Source: Phytoseiulus persimilis (taxonomy: Eukaryota > Arthropoda > Arachnida > Mesostigmata > Phytoseiidae). Taken from it: a stretch of DNA of 64,000 nt. Below, in pieces: positions 35,536 to 48,786 of this stretch. Position 1 is the first letter of the stretch. Every line of letters begins with the position of its first letter. The position numbers and the translations under genes were made by a program. The DNA lies in NCBI GenBank assembly GCA_037576195.1, contig CM075103.1, positions 5,952,001 through 6,016,000 of the forward strand, read 5' to 3'. The notes below the pieces were generated by a model. That model saw only the letters and a program-made list of their open reading frames with translations. It did no database searches and had not been told where the DNA came from.

Positions 35536-35775
35536 ATGATCCAAGCGAATCGGATGACGAGGCTTAATTGTGCGCGCGCTAAAATGAAAGAAGACAGGAT
35601 CTCACTCGATGTTAGTTCCCCCGTCCCGATGATTGTCGAGTGTTTTCCACTCCCGTGGTACGGGATCCTGGGGCTCTATTTCATCTGTCTAGGAGCAGTC
35701 GCTTTGCTCACATCGTTTGTCATGCAGATGATAAACTCGCTAAAAAGCTTTCGACTTCCATCGTTATCAGCATAA
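35536..35775 (+). CDS. Candidate small single-pass membrane protein, unrecognised
   Basis: A 79-codon ATG-to-TAA frame. A charged N-terminal half is followed by a clear hydrophobic segment (WYGILGLYFICLGAVALLTS, residues about 41-60) and a short basic tail ending SFRLPSLSA. This would be a small type-III or tail-anchored-like protein, or the last exon of a larger one. There is no AATAAA close by and no homologue I can name. A chance hydrophobic frame is possible. Confidence 0.22.
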   Translation: MIQANRMTRLNCARAKMKEDRISLDVSSPVPMIVECFPLPWYGILGLYFICLGAVALLTSFVMQMINSLKSFRLPSLSA

Positions 35776-38700
35776 ATCACGAACTGACTTCCCCGCTCTG
35801 AAGTTTGTAACGGTCGCTGCGAATATTCGACGATTCTCCTTCAAATACTCTTGTGGGCACACACCGTGAACAGCTCCAGCGCGTAGTACCGTAGATCTCT
35901 GACTGAGTTGACATTGTGTGAACATATCGCCTCTGCACTATCGCCCGCTCTGAGAAAACTTCGAATCGGCTTCCCCAGCCAGTTGAGTGCGGTCGTCTCT
36001 CTTGGAGTAGCGTCGACAGCTTCGTGCTCTCGTGTCATGATTGGGCTCATTTTGCGATGCCCCTCCTCCTCCTACTTCTGCCGCTCGAGGGAGACCACCG
36101 AAAAACGGTCCTGCGCGTCTGATGCTGTTCCCTCAGGGAATCTCGATCCTATCGGAAGCCTTGGAGAGCGGTTGAACACCTACTCTCCAGCTCGCACTCG
36201 TCACTGAAAGCTGCGATGGAGCCGTGAGCTTGAGAATCCGTGCGAAACATGGAACACGATCTTCGAAGTGCCCGACCCCGCTCGGAGAACGTAATGTGAC
36301 GAGACAGATACGGGGGAGCCCTATTTTAGGTGCACGGACTCGCGGTATGCTTTCCGCCGTTGACTTCTCCCCGGATTCGCCGTTTGAACGTCCATGTCAG
36401 GACCACACTCCCGAACGAGCGAATCAGTGAATAATCTCTTGCGGAGACGTGGATACTCTGCGAGCCTCTGAGCCTCAGATCGAAGGCGAGATAGGAGCTC
36501 TGCTGGCTCCCGGCAGGAATAATAACCACCGTAACAACCGCGAGTGAATTATAAACGTGTTCTCGATGCAAATATTGTGTTCGCGTGAAACGAATTACTC
36601 AACACCAGGACAGACGATGTTGAGTTTCCGAGCTGCTTTCGAAACCTGAATCCAATCCTATGATCGATGTATCGAGCTGCCGGAAGCACTGCCGCGAATT
36701 GTTCTCAAGCTCAACAACGTCTCAGGAACACAAAATGGATTCGCGGGACTCGGAATCCTCCTGTCTGCGCGCCTATGCTCCGCTGTGAACCTGACGACAT
36801 GGGAATCGGTTTCAATTCGACGCACAAAATCAATCAGCAAAACCTCTGTGGGTTTGCAGAGTTGCCGCCCGCGCAATGGGAAAAACAGGACCGGGAAAAT
36901 AAGCCGAGAGGAAATAAGCTATGGCAGAAGCAAAAGAGAGGAAAGCCATTGCGATTTGCCTTCGCGATTTCGTACCATCGGAGTCGGCAATCTCAGCTCG
37001 CTTTCGAAAACTTCGGGACACAGCAATGAGGCTCCCCGAAGAGGGAAGAAAAGCAGGTGAATAAAGTACCTCTGAGAGAAAGTCCGTCGATCGCAGAGAA
37101 GAAAGGAAGGGGGAGAAGTGCGACCGTACGACATCTGGGTCCTGGTTCAGCAGGGGTTGCTTCCTCGACCGCGACAGGTGGTGGTACCGACCTGGCTGGA
37201 GGCTACTCATTTTTTCCCAACACGAATCGAGACCGTCTTCGCTTTCCGGACAGCGCAATGTCCGTCGTTGTGGCAAGTTTCTGGTCGAGAGCAAGAGACA
37301 GAAGCAGGGAAGGAGCGAACTCCCGTCAAAAGCAATTCGAGGCAAAAGATATCTCATGTCAACCTATCGGTTCAACGAAGCGGAAAATAAACTAGATATC
37401 AGTAGGTAAGGGAAAGATTGGAAAAGTCGTCCAAGGCGTTCAGGCCTCGTGTGCGAGGCTTAGCGGAGTCCTCCGTCTGGGGGAGCCGGAGCTAACCACG
37501 ACAGGAGCAGTCAGTAATCAAGTAACGGACTCAGCCCACATCAGGCGTTGCCACTACTGGATTAGAGCACCTGCTCAGCTCAAGAATACAAGCATTCTGT
37601 GTCAGTCTGGATCTCGCGGAGAATCTAAATGACAACATCGGGTTCTCATGACTATCTCGAGACTCTTCCGCATCGCCGACTACCTTCCCTACGTGAGAGG
37701 ATCATGTCCCAACTAGAAAGAGAAACGCGTGCTGCGGCTAGCGCGAACCGTTGTGGGATGTTTTATTAATTGAGTTTCCGGCGGAAAATCGGTGGGGATC
37801 AAAATGGGATCGGGGACTCGTCCTTGAAATGAGGAGTTACTGTGAGTTTATCAGGAGGACTTCGATCGGCTGTGCCAGACAGTGTCGATGATGGTTCTGA
37901 GCGAACCGTGGAGGAGCAATAACGCAATGAGTACATCGATTTCTCTGAGCAGCATAGAGCTCTTGCCCGTTGCTCTTTGAGTGACATTTGCTACCAGTGA
38001 GTCGTTGAGGGAAGAGCGTTGCTTGCTCCCGCTTGAACATCCATCACATCCACGCGAGCGAAAACCGGCCGCAGGTTCCGCTGTGAGTCGGCAGAACTAA
38101 ATCGAATTCGCGTCGCAAGGAGGAAGGGCTTCCATGATTTAAGCTCCCTCTCAACGCTGCAATCGGAGGTTTCTTTGTTCGGTTACGAACTGTCTGACCC
38201 TGCGACCGATGAGCAGGACAGAAAGGAAGTCATCTTCTCGTACCATTCGAACACGGACCGAGTGAATTCCAGCTTCATTCCAGGTGACCTTGCGTACGAT
38301 CTCACGCCGAATATGAAAATTCGGAATGCGATATTCAGAGTTCATGATGGTTTGTTGAGCGCCTATCCGCGCCCGTGGTCAAAGTATGTCCACGCAAAAG
38401 AGCGTGTTCGGGCATCAATCCGGAGTTGTAGCTATTGATGTCACGTTTTCGGCGCGCCCAGAAGCCTCTGGAGAGATGTAAAGCAAAGTACGGGTTGCCC
38501 GTCGAGTGGAAAACTCGGGACAAGAGTAGGCGGTGGAGGAGTACTCGGGAGAAACTGGGTTGCGTTAGTTTTATGTGATGCTCTTCCCCCAAATGCTTCT
38601 TCGGCGAGAAAGAAGCACCTCCATACCGACCTGGCGCTCCCGCCTCTTTGCATTCAAAGTCGATTTTTATGTTGCTCCCTCGTTTCCGACTGTTTTCTCC

Positions 38701-39948
38701 AAAGAACACAACATCCGGCTTAATTGAGGAAATCTGTTTGATGCGGTTGATTCCGCTATTGAGCTGACGCTCGCGAGCCGATACGAAATCCGACTCAACG
38801 ACGACTTCCTTCCGCGATTTCACCACTCCGCGAACCGCATTCATGGCTGGGTCGATGTAATCTCTCCTACCCTTCGCTCATTCCGTGAGTGATCGTGAAC
38901 ATCCTCCTTGACGCCAACGTGGCTCTTCGGCGCGTGGGAACATTCGAGCCGCTTGAGCTTCCGAGTGCGTGTGGAAAGGGCTGCAGTGCCTATTTCCGGC
39001 CATTTCGAGTTCTGGAAACAGTAGTCTTCACAAGGGGGTGCAAGACGTCAGCGCTCCTGCTGACAATATAGCAAGATGTCAATTTGGTATTCCCGAGATT
39101 CCGGGAGTCCTAACACGACTGGTAGACGCGGAGACCACCAGCCCTCGCGTCGGACCCAAGACTGATACGATACAAGGTCCAGGAGTTGGTCTTGCCGCTT
39201 GGAGAATACGCAGGCAGCTCATTCACACCTTCCACTTGAACTTCTCGAATAACTTGCTTTTTCACACGCGACTCCGATATCCACCCGTAAGCGCACGGTC
39301 GACTTTCGCCGCATTCCGACTCATGCCCTCGGTGTCCTCCATATTTCCTGTTTGTTTCTTTTACGGGGAAACGCTTCGAGTTCCCCTGGTTTCGCGGTGA
39401 TCCATGCGACGTCCACCTACAGCTCGAAAGTTTATTGAGCGGCAACCTTGAGTGGGATATTTTTTTTCACCATCTACGGCCGACAGGGGGCAAACATTCC
39501 GAGAAAACAGGCCCTCCCGTGAGATGTCATTGACATTGGTTGAGTAGAAGAGTCTTTCTGGTACAACTTTGCGAAAACCGAGGATTGGAAGACCACGCCG
39601 CGTAATCACATGATGTGTCATTCTGGTGGTTTTTCTTCGGGATCCCGATCGTGAGCGTCGAGTCAGAAGGAAAACTCTGGTGCTGCTATATGCTCCAGCT
39701 CCCACACTAATCCTCTTATCGGAGATAACGGTTCACTACTGTACGACTCCCCGAAATGCGAGAGGTACATCCGAAGGAACGACTGAACGTTCGATTTCCA
39801 TCAGACTGATACTGAGGAGGGTGGGATTCCCAGCTGCAGAGCTACCGATTTTCTGACGTTCTCCCTGACTTCTCCACCCTCAGCGCGGCAGCACGAGGTC
39901 AGGGAGTCCGAACGAGAATGAGAATTAAGCAGAGCGGAGAAGTTCTCC
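35776..39948. other. No recognisable gene
   Basis: Several overlapping frames of 90-175 codons occur on both strands at 36.7-37.4 and 38.2-39.4 kb. None shows a known motif and they contradict one another in strand and frame, so I leave them unannotated. Confidence 0.3.
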
Positions 39949-40377
39949 ATGACGACACGCTGCGTGATTTGTTCTCATCGCGAGTTAATCGTATACGGTA
40001 CGCTTTTGGAAAGCGGGCAATATCCAAAGCTCATCAATGAACCTTCGGTGTCGCTTTTCGCCGGGACAAGTGACATCGTTGATCTCACACATCGTTTTAA
40101 AACAATAAAATTTAAATGCTCCGACTGCGGCGACGAACTACTTATTTACGAACAGACCTTTGACTCCCGACGTCAGCTCAGAGCCGAGTGCGCAGGAACG
40201 TCATGCTGGCGTCGGGAGAATCACTCTAATTCTGTGCTCACGCAAACACTAATGCGTCACGCCAGTCCAGCAATGTTTGTCGTTGGCATACATCCCGACA
40301 TCACACCTCGCAGGGTCGTACTCCATCACATCGCTCCAAAGGAGTCGCTCCACAGGTTGATTTCTTTTATTTCTTGA
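39949..40377 (+). CDS. Unrecognised 142-codon open frame with paired CxxC motifs
   Basis: An ATG-to-TGA frame. Near the N-terminus is CVIC, in the middle FKCSDCGDEL, and then CAGTSC, an arrangement that could bind zinc. The remainder has ordinary globular composition with a predicted alternation of hydrophobic and charged residues. I do not recognise the family. There is no poly(A) signal close downstream. It may be a small real gene, an exon, or a chance frame. Confidence 0.25.
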   Translation: MTTRCVICSHRELIVYGTLLESGQYPKLINEPSVSLFAGTSDIVDLTHRFKTIKFKCSDCGDELLIYEQTFDSRRQLRAECAGTSCWRRENHSNSVLTQTLMRHASPAMFVVGIHPDITPRRVVLHHIAPKESLHRLISFIS

Positions 40378-41004
40378 ATCAGACTCCATGTCGGATCTCA
40401 GGACTCGTGATACAGCCATACAATACGGCATCGATTCAGAATGTGCAAGAGCTGTCCGGCCTTCCATGAGTGGGCGAAGTGAGTTCCGTCGCCGTCTGCT
40501 CTCCTCTTTAAGCCATTAAGAGAAAGGCGCACGAGATGAATGTAGTCATCGAAACTCGACCGTTTCCTGAGGATCTGATCAAATCAGCTCTCACCTGGAT
40601 TGGGCTGACGCTTCAGGATTGACGGGGAACACCGAGTCGACTGCACTAACTGGGTTTCTGAACGGGATTCGGGACGAACGAGTCCCGACGAAGTCGACCG
40701 ATCAACGAAAGGACACTGACAGTAGGACTGCTCACAAGAGTCACGCGGCGGAGATGGCTCTTCCAAAGATTCCGCGCTGAACACAGCACTGCGGCGCAAG
40801 CGCTCCGGGGAAGGTTTCCACATGGACTGAGGGGCTTTGCTTCAAGCTCCAGGACCCTCTCTCAGCCGGGGTCTCTCCCCAGCATCGACCCTCACATCAC
40901 GGACCTGTTGGAATGAAGCTGTTGTTGTTCACTAAGGGAAGGTCAAGGATACGTGGATGTACATTCCAACAGTTTGACGATGCGTTCGTACTAGGCATCG
41001 CAAG

Positions 41005-41103
41005 GAACCGCAAATTTTCGGAACCGCGGTTCTCGGTTCTCTGAGAACCGCAAGTAAGAACCGCGGTCCCAGAACCGCAAGTGAGAACCGCGAAGAACCG
41101 CGG
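41005..41103 (+). repeat. Cluster of GAACCGC motifs near the left end of the hAT remnant
   Basis: Seven copies of GAACCGC lie within about 100 bp, some as AGAACCGCAAGT(A/G)AGAACCGCG double units, plus reverse copies in CCGCGGTTC. At the right end (41,961-41,990) GCGGTTC occurs twice and GAACCGC once, mostly in the opposite orientation. Clustered subterminal motifs of this kind are known as transposase-binding sites in hAT elements; that role here is inference. Confidence 0.65.
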
Positions 41104-41195
41104 CAAACGGCCGAAATGATGAGGGCTCGCTCAGAATTTGTCGCTCGATCCGTCGAAGATGAGTCACGAAATGGCAGTGGACTGTTTTCGCTCAA

Positions 41196-41507
41196 TCCAT
41201 GCTGTGTCCTCAGATGTTTGCTCAAAGCGCTCGTCGATCTTTCTGTCTTTAATTCCTGAGTTTCGAGATACGAAAACAATTACTTACTGGGTTTGGAACT
41301 CCGAACGCAAATGCAGCTACGGTCAGAGCTATATTTTTCGTTTACCCCAGCTGCTGGGAGTCAGTTATCTGGAGCATCCTATCGTGCGAAAACGTGTGAA
41401 ATGTCTCGAACATCCTAGCTCCATTTAAATGCCCATCTGGAACAGACTGTGCATTTGGCTTGTACGCCACGTTTCAAAAACCATTTCCAGACCCAAATTT
41501 TTGAGTG
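41196..41507 (-). pseudogene. Broken BED zinc finger of a hAT transposase
   Basis: On the minus strand, SKIWVWKWF and AKCTVCS (41,418-41,507) supply the first half of a BED finger, and ELKTERSTSALSKHLRTQHG (41,196-41,255) supplies the second half with the two histidines. Both halves are in the same reading frame but are separated by about 150 bp that contain several stops. The piece ends with AACTCAG just before ELKTER, like a splice acceptor, but no GT donor sits at the other edge (AGATGGGC). It is either an old intron with a lost donor or an insertion. No dimerisation or catalytic hAT sequence follows. Confidence 0.6.
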
Positions 41508-41997
41508 CACCGTTTTAGCAAAACCACTCATCGTTGCGTCCCGTAGAGTGGGAAAGATTCCTCGTGATAGAGGACGGGATTCTCTCGGACAGAACCGGAT
41601 CACAAAAGCGAGCTCAGAGAGATATTTTTTACGATTCGTGCAACGATCCGTACCATGCGACTTGCGCAGAGCGACGGCGCGACGTGAGACGAAGCAGAGA
41701 GCATGGTGATTTTAAAAATTCGGCGCTCTCGTTCCTTCGAGGCATGGCCCTGGTGTGCAATTTAGTAGCATCGCCATCCTGGCAAGCTCCTCAGGGAGTA
41801 GGTGTCGGCCTGGCGGTGGCTTCAAATGATACTTCCGAACTTTCACTGAAGTTTCGGCTCTCATTCTACCATTCGAACTGAGCTCTACCAAGGCAGGGCA
41901 CGGTGAAGGTCTCGGCTCGCTGATATGGGCGCTAGATAAAAGCTTCTTCCGCGCGGCTTCTTGCGGTTCTGGAACCGCAGAATCTTGCGGTTCGTAC

Positions 41998-44900
41998 ATA
42001 TAAGGATGTAGATTCCAGGATCTCGAGGAGTGAACATACATTGTCGGCGAACGGAAAGATTCTATCTTCACGCGTTGTTTGTCGCGGTGAAATCGACGGC
42101 TTTGAAGTCCCGAGTTTATGTAGGAATAAAAACGGAATCGTGGACGTGATCGGGCCGAGTCTTCTCCCGTCGACTTCATAGACCAAACGAAGAGCTCGCA
42201 GCATTCGATGAGATCGGTGGAATGCAGTGACATCGAAGCGGTTTATACTAGAAAATGTCTCGAAGAGCGATCCATACAGCTCCTAGTAGAAGGAGCGAGT
42301 CCCTCCTTGTCCTCGTCGAACGCTCAACGACTCGTGCTCCATGAACGATCCCATTCGCGTTTCACGAGCGGAATATCATCTATTCCGTCTGTTGCGAGTT
42401 TTCGCGGGATGCGACGCTTCCGTTCGCAGGACCCTCGGCCAGGGTGCTTTCGGACGTGTCCTCTAAAAACAAAAGAAAACCTGGTTCTTAGACCACCGAA
42501 CAATAGCACCGCGAGGGAAACCCATGGAAAACTGAATGAATGCTTGGGAAGCTCACTGAAAACCACAGACGTCGACAGTTCGCCTCGAGACCAACGGTCG
42601 CATCTGACTGCTCGGAGAGTTTGTAACAGTTTCAGTGGGTCACAGTCCTCTGTTGGAAAATAGCGACTCATGTGAAGCCATCAGCAGCGCCAGCAAGCTC
42701 CCCCGAAACTCTCTCGTTCCTCTTCGTCGTTATATCCGGGGCTGTCATTGTCGAGCGAAGGTCCGGGATGTCCGCGGAGGCACTCGTCCGAATAGAATGG
42801 AGACCACGTGAGCCTCCCAGAGACGGAGCGGACTTTGCCCTGCAAATCCGCCTGAGTAGTGCTGACCCGTCTCGTTCTCGCTCGGTCGTCTCGTTGGTCG
42901 AGTGGTTTTTGTCTTCAAGATAACTTCCACCTAGTGGGTATACGATGGATAGCCTCGGGCGTGAATTACACGCTCATCGAGGATCGTACCAAGGAAAACT
43001 AAGCTCAACGCTAATGGCGTAATTATTCATGACAGTAAGTTAGCCCGAGGACGGGTCGGCGGGCAGGTGAGCGAGCAGACGGGCAATCAGCCTCAAACAC
43101 AAAACCTGCATTACGTTAGCTGCGCAGAGCACCTGTACGGGCGCCTTGTGTGAGGAGCCCGTCGTTCGAATGACATTTCCTTTCGGATTATTCACTCGTA
43201 CTCGGGTTCACTTCGTCTTCGGTTCGTTTGCATATTGAGCCACATCGTCTCCGGCTCATTTCAGCGATTTGCTCAATGGTAGCTTTGGGGGAGTGTGCTG
43301 CAATTGACGTGCAGTTGTTCAATAAGATCCGTTGCGAACAGAGCTGGCTCTTAGGCTCTGGATATTCGCACGAAATCTCTCATCAAACACGGCGAATGGA
43401 ACAAGCACCGAGAGCTGGGTTGTGAATAGTCGGCAGCGTTGTGCGATTCGCGACGTCGATTCATGCCGAGCATGTCCCATCTGTCCTGGATCGCGGTGCC
43501 TGATGAAGCTTTCATCCTTGGATCTCCTGCAAGAGAAACTCTCACCGGCTCACAAGTCAATCATCGAAGCGCATGCGCGTGAGCCTGGTTCGACTTCGCG
43601 ATTCCGATCTGTCAAGTCAGACTGCCGCAAGTTGTTTGCCCCCGCGTGCTCTACGAATGTCGATCCGCTTCTGTGTCTTTGTGCGGTATCTAGCGGCCAC
43701 CCTTTTCCGAGCTCAGTTTTAAGTACGGAATTTGCGCTCGGAGACCGCGTTGCCACAGAAGACGCTGATCAGGTGTTCGGGTGCTTCATGGTTATCTGCG
43801 GTGGGAGGCAAGCGACCTTGGTGAGCCAGCAGACACTGCTCTGAGGGAATGGATACCTTCGGACCGCTCCGATTCTGAGACAGGCATGTCAATCGATGCA
43901 CACGGGCCACTGTCGCAAGGACGCCCACTCGCTCCCAATGCATATCGCAACAAGTACATTCCTCTCGGATCGACCAAAGCATGTTTCTTGGGTTGACTCG
44001 GAAACCGTTACCTTGGGCCTCCCAGACCCCCTCCCGCTTCCAAAGCTGAACGAACAGCGTTCTGTCATCCGTTCAGGGAAACTCTGCGGGTCTCACATTG
44101 TGCTGGTAACATCAGTTATTCCCAAATTCTGGTCGAGATACCCCAAGCCCTCCATGGAATGCCCCGGTGTAGATTCTTGGTTCGCTTTTTTCTAGGCAAA
44201 CGGTGTCGACGACGACGTAGCCTCGGATACGACGACCTAAGCCGTAATCTCGAGACTGTTTTGATGAGAAGGACAAAGATGAAGGCGTTCGATGGTGAGC
44301 TGAAAGGAGCCCCGCAGCCGACGTTTCGAACGCAGTATGTCAACCGACCATGAACATGACTCGGGTTTTAACGAGCGGCTATCACGCTACATTAAAGAGT
44401 TCCGATGAGTATCTCAGAGTGCCGCTCTCGACTAGATCCACGGCACAAGAACGAAGTGTAGGACACCCGGATCAATATGAGTCACGGTAGAGGTTTCCGG
44501 GTGGAGATTCAGTGTTTTTCTGCTCGAAACGCGCGCCAGGCACAATGACTGTGACTAGGAGCTAAATCCATTGACCAATGCTTGGACGTGTTGGGCCCCG
44601 GTACTCGGGCCACGCGTTATGCCCTCAGGGAGCCGGCTGAGATCTGGCTCCACACGTGAGCGGAACTTTTGGCTCGTGACGGAGCTTACCACCCATTGCA
44701 TCATAGGGCGGCACGCCGGTGATGCATCGATGTAGAGTTACAATCTGACTGATAGCGATGAAGGTCAAGGGCGGTTTCACGTTGTGAAAACTCAGTTATA
44801 AACCTCGACGCGCCCAAACAGGAACACAGCGAGAGGAATCCTCAGGTCGCGTCAGGTGCTCCGTTCTCGTCCGGTGGTATAGCGAACCGGCCGGATATTC

Positions 44901-47900
44901 CTGGAGACATGTAGAAGAAGGACTTACATGTGATTTTTCATGTTGGTGAGCACACGTCTGAAGTCGCATATGCGTCTGGGCGTGCCTTGTCGCCGGATCG
45001 ATTGCCGAGCGCGGTATCTTTTGCATTCCGAAATCTGCACTCGCCGTGGGCGGTGTTCCGACCGCGCTTCGTCGATGGGAACTTATCTTCAGTCCATAAA
45101 TCAGGGTTGTTCTCTGAGAATATTCGAGCGGACGTGATTCTCAACGCTTGTCAGCAGAGAACTCATAACGAGAACGAGCCCACCCTTATAGCCGCCAATA
45201 TGGCCGAACTAGATCAGCCTCTCGGTCGCATCTGAATGGCCAAAGTAACGCTGTCCCTAGCGGGAGTCGGATCAAAATCGTCCGGTCCGATCTCGAGCGC
45301 TAGAGTTCAAGCTCCGAGACGTTTCCTCGGTCCTATCTCTCGGAGAGGACGCCGCAGCAGATGTTTAGAGTCTGTATGTTGGGGTAGGTAGAAACTAGGC
45401 GGCATTGAGCTCAAGCAAAAAAAATAGCAACGTGCACCTACCGAAACGGACGAAAAATAGGCAAACTAGACGAAAATGAGCGAGAAAGAGGCGGAAAACA
45501 GACAAAGGCTATGAAATGTAGCTGATTAGTCTAAGATCATGCCGTTTCAAACTTGCTCGAATCGGTCCTAGAATCGCCGCACTGGCAGCGCTTTCCGATC
45601 AGAAGCGCGAAACGAGACGATAGGCGTTTGGTCAGTGTGAATACTTTCGTTGACCTTCGTGGAAACGCCTGCATCGAGGAAAACCCGGAGTCGTTATTCA
45701 TTCCGGATCGGTATGATTGAGCCGATAAGCAGAGCTGGTCATCATGGTCGGGATGAGCCCGGAATAAAATCAGGTATCTCCACTTTGCGGAAACAACAAG
45801 GCAAGCCGAACTTGTGCCGTATCGCTAGCCGTCTTCCGGACATAAATTGAGAGGTTCCCCGCGACTTCCGAGTTCTGTGAGAGATTTTTTTCGATTCCTC
45901 GCCAAACGGGAGGTATTACCTTTTCGGATCCCGTGGAATCTGCAAAATTCACGGTATTCTGATCTCGAAACACATGAGAGAATGTTCGCTCCAATCCTGC
46001 GGGGAACAGATCATTGTTGAGTGAATAACAAAGGAATCTCAGTTAGCAGGCTCTGAACATCACCCGATTCTTGTTTCGAGATGGTTCCTCCCGTTCGGAG
46101 TTGCCACCCTTGACATAGCGCCTGTTCGAGAGCGAAAGATTCCCGTTTATTTATACGAGTCGGCGCCCGGTCTCATCAATGCCTCGGTCCGAGCCATATT
46201 GAAATCCCTATAGATATCGAGCTCACTTCCACTGTCGTTATTGTGAGCAGCTCTTCCCCAAAAGCCTCAAGAGGATTCCAGAACACCACCTGGTTCATTC
46301 ACAAGAGACGCTGTCACGCTTGACGCTCGGAGCCTTCCGAGGGACCTGACTTGATAACAACAAGCTCATCTGTTGCACTCTAAACTCTGATCGATGCCTC
46401 CCGGACGAGAGTCGCGTGATCCTTCATGGGCCAGCTCACGGCGACTCAGCCGAGAATCGCTTACAGTGCAAGCTAGACAAAGGGAGATGTTGCCGTCTAG
46501 AAGTAGGCTCGGCTAGCAGACGCCGACGACGAAGACGGAGAGATTTGATAGCTGCGAATACGCGACAGGTAGCAAGGAATACTTCTTCGGAGGATGCGTT
46601 TGCTCCGCGAGAAATGAGAGGTTTATCTAATAACCCACACAAGAAACGTCATGCTTGTGAATAATACATGCAGCCTCTCGCGATCGTGCTGCGTTTCGCG
46701 CAGGAGAGCCCATGCTACTCTTTTCTACATAATTTACAGTTCAAGAGAGGATTATCTAGTTTCTCTTCTTTCCCGACGATATGTACAGCCCCACATCCAC
46801 AATCGCGTCGAAGTGCAGCACAGAGCCGGATCAGGATCGGATTGCGGCGAGACCGCGCTGTCCCGACCAAGGAAATAGAACTGTTTCGTCCCCATCAGTG
46901 AAATTCCCACTAGAAGCTGAGGAGGACCTTCAGAATAACAAGATTTAGTCATGTTACCTAGAGCTGGAGTTTCCAAAATAATTTCCCACTGCTCTGGATT
47001 TCTGGCTGCTCTTTGATTGAGTGAAAACCTCTCCTACTGCACAGCACAACATTCTCCACGACTCGATGTCCTCCAGGGCGAATTTCCTAGGGAGTACGAG
47101 GTTGATACAACTTTCGAAGAATGGATGTCTCGATAGTCTCCTCACCAGTCACGTGCGAACACATTGTGATGCTGATTTTGGTGTGCCCCTTGGAAGTAGG
47201 CATCGAGGCTCAATCCCTCCGCCACTGGGGTCCGGAGACGTCGCGGAGGAAAACATGAACTGATGGCCGCCAATACCAGCCAAACATCCGTTCCTGTTCG
47301 CTAATCTACAGCAGTTCTCTCGGACATCATGGTGCGGTGTCCTGAGTTCAAATTTCAAGTGTATTCGGACGTTTCAGTTGAAAAAAATACAGGTTCTGAG
47401 ACAGCGAAATTATCGACTCTAGAAGAGTGGAGGTTGCTATGCCAACCCGTCTCCCGGCCTGGCTGCAGTTTCGTGAGGCGATGTGATATGGCGTCATTTG
47501 AAGAGCCGTCGAGAGCGATTCCAGAATCAAAGCACTAGACTGGGAGCTGTAGATGCTCACAGCTCACAAGACAAGAAAAGACGGCCTGGTTGCCTCCAGG
47601 GAAGTCGAGACAAACGCGAATGCTCCTGGAAGAGCTCGAGAATCGAATGACCTCAATCATAAATCGATCTCGCTCCACGCTCCGTCAACCCAGCGAACTC
47701 GGAATAGGAACTGTCCAACGTGGTTTGCACACATATGCATGCCACGACGCTTGTCCCAAACACGGCGACTGCACGTTGTTTGGAGCTCACCTTGGCATCT
47801 GCTGCAATGCTTCTAGCCGCCATCAAGGCAGTCATTTTTTTATAAATGTCCTTTTTCAACCCTGCCGTCTTCACTTTCCGACGGAGGGAGCGAAGTTGAG

Positions 47901-48786
47901 AGTCTCGTTCATGCTCTAGAGTCCAGACCAACTTCAGAAGTTATCTCATTCTCAAGGATGACGCGAAACCTTTCGGGAAGCTTTCAGCGACCCTCCAATG
48001 AGACGAGGGTTCGGCGCCCAGTTTCTCCAAGAGACAATCGCAGACCCCTCGACCCGGGTCTATGGAGCACCGTCAGGTTGGCTCGCATTCGATTTCTCAG
48101 CTATAATGATGTCTGATTTCCGATGAATGGCCAATAAGGACGAACTTGGGACCACGCGGAAATAAGAGACGCCTTGGAAAGCGGCGCTATTTCGGCTATT
48201 AATGATCAGCATATCGTCGCTGAGCGGATTGGAACCCAGGGATAAAGTGAGGCTATGTTGCGAAGGGCAAACCGACCACCGCCGTAGCTCGTTTCTGCCT
48301 TGGCGAATTCACAGCTCATAGTTCAGCGAAGCGATCACTAAGCTCCTCCATGTAGCGACAGACCGACGTTTGTTGGGAAATATAAATGCTATTCATGCCG
48401 TTAGTTGGCATGAGTGGAACTCGAGGATGCCTCCATGTACTTTCAATGATTCTCGAAGTGAGGGTCTTCCCCCCCCCCTCCGGAGAGATAAGTTGACGTA
48501 CGGAGGTCCAGCAATCGTTAGTTCGCATCCCCAGGAAGCTGGTTTCGCGCGCGTGTAGCAGACGCCACCCACCAATGATGACGCGCCCGCCGGAATCCAA
48601 ATAAACAATAGAATGTTCGGTGTGATTTCTCTAGCGGTTCAAGTGTCTTTCGATTTCCAAAAAAACTCGGAGACAGTAGTGATATCATACGTTGTGCAGC
48701 ATCCCGTGGCGTCCCCACGTGCACCCGTAGGGCGTTGACAACATGGCGAATTTCGTGGCTACATCGGTATGACACGATCGTTTTGT
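41998..48786. other. No recognisable gene
   Basis: About 6.8 kb with only weak frames. The most protein-like is a minus-strand frame at 47,653-47,931 whose start (LEHERDSQLRSLRRKVK) could be a short coiled coil. Positions 45,415-45,520 are A/G-rich with repeated GACGAAAA-type blocks. I see no RNA gene or transposon protein. Confidence 0.35.

Larger units (their letters stand above)
40984..41997. mobile_element. hAT-type DNA transposon remnant with candidate 8-bp target duplication
   Basis: The octamer GTTCGTAC occurs at 40,984-40,991 and again at 41,990-41,997. It fits the nTnnnnAn consensus of hAT target duplications (T at 2, A at 7). Between the copies lie about 998 bp that begin TAGGCATCGCAAGGAACCGC and end with sequence rich in the reversed motif (CTTGCGGTTC, GGAACCGCAG, CTTGCG). 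The inside holds a broken minus-strand BED zinc finger, the DNA-binding domain usual at the N-terminus of hAT transposases, and no catalytic domain. I read it as a deletion derivative. The terminal bases at the two ends are not perfect inverted repeats, so one end may be eroded. Confidence 0.6.
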
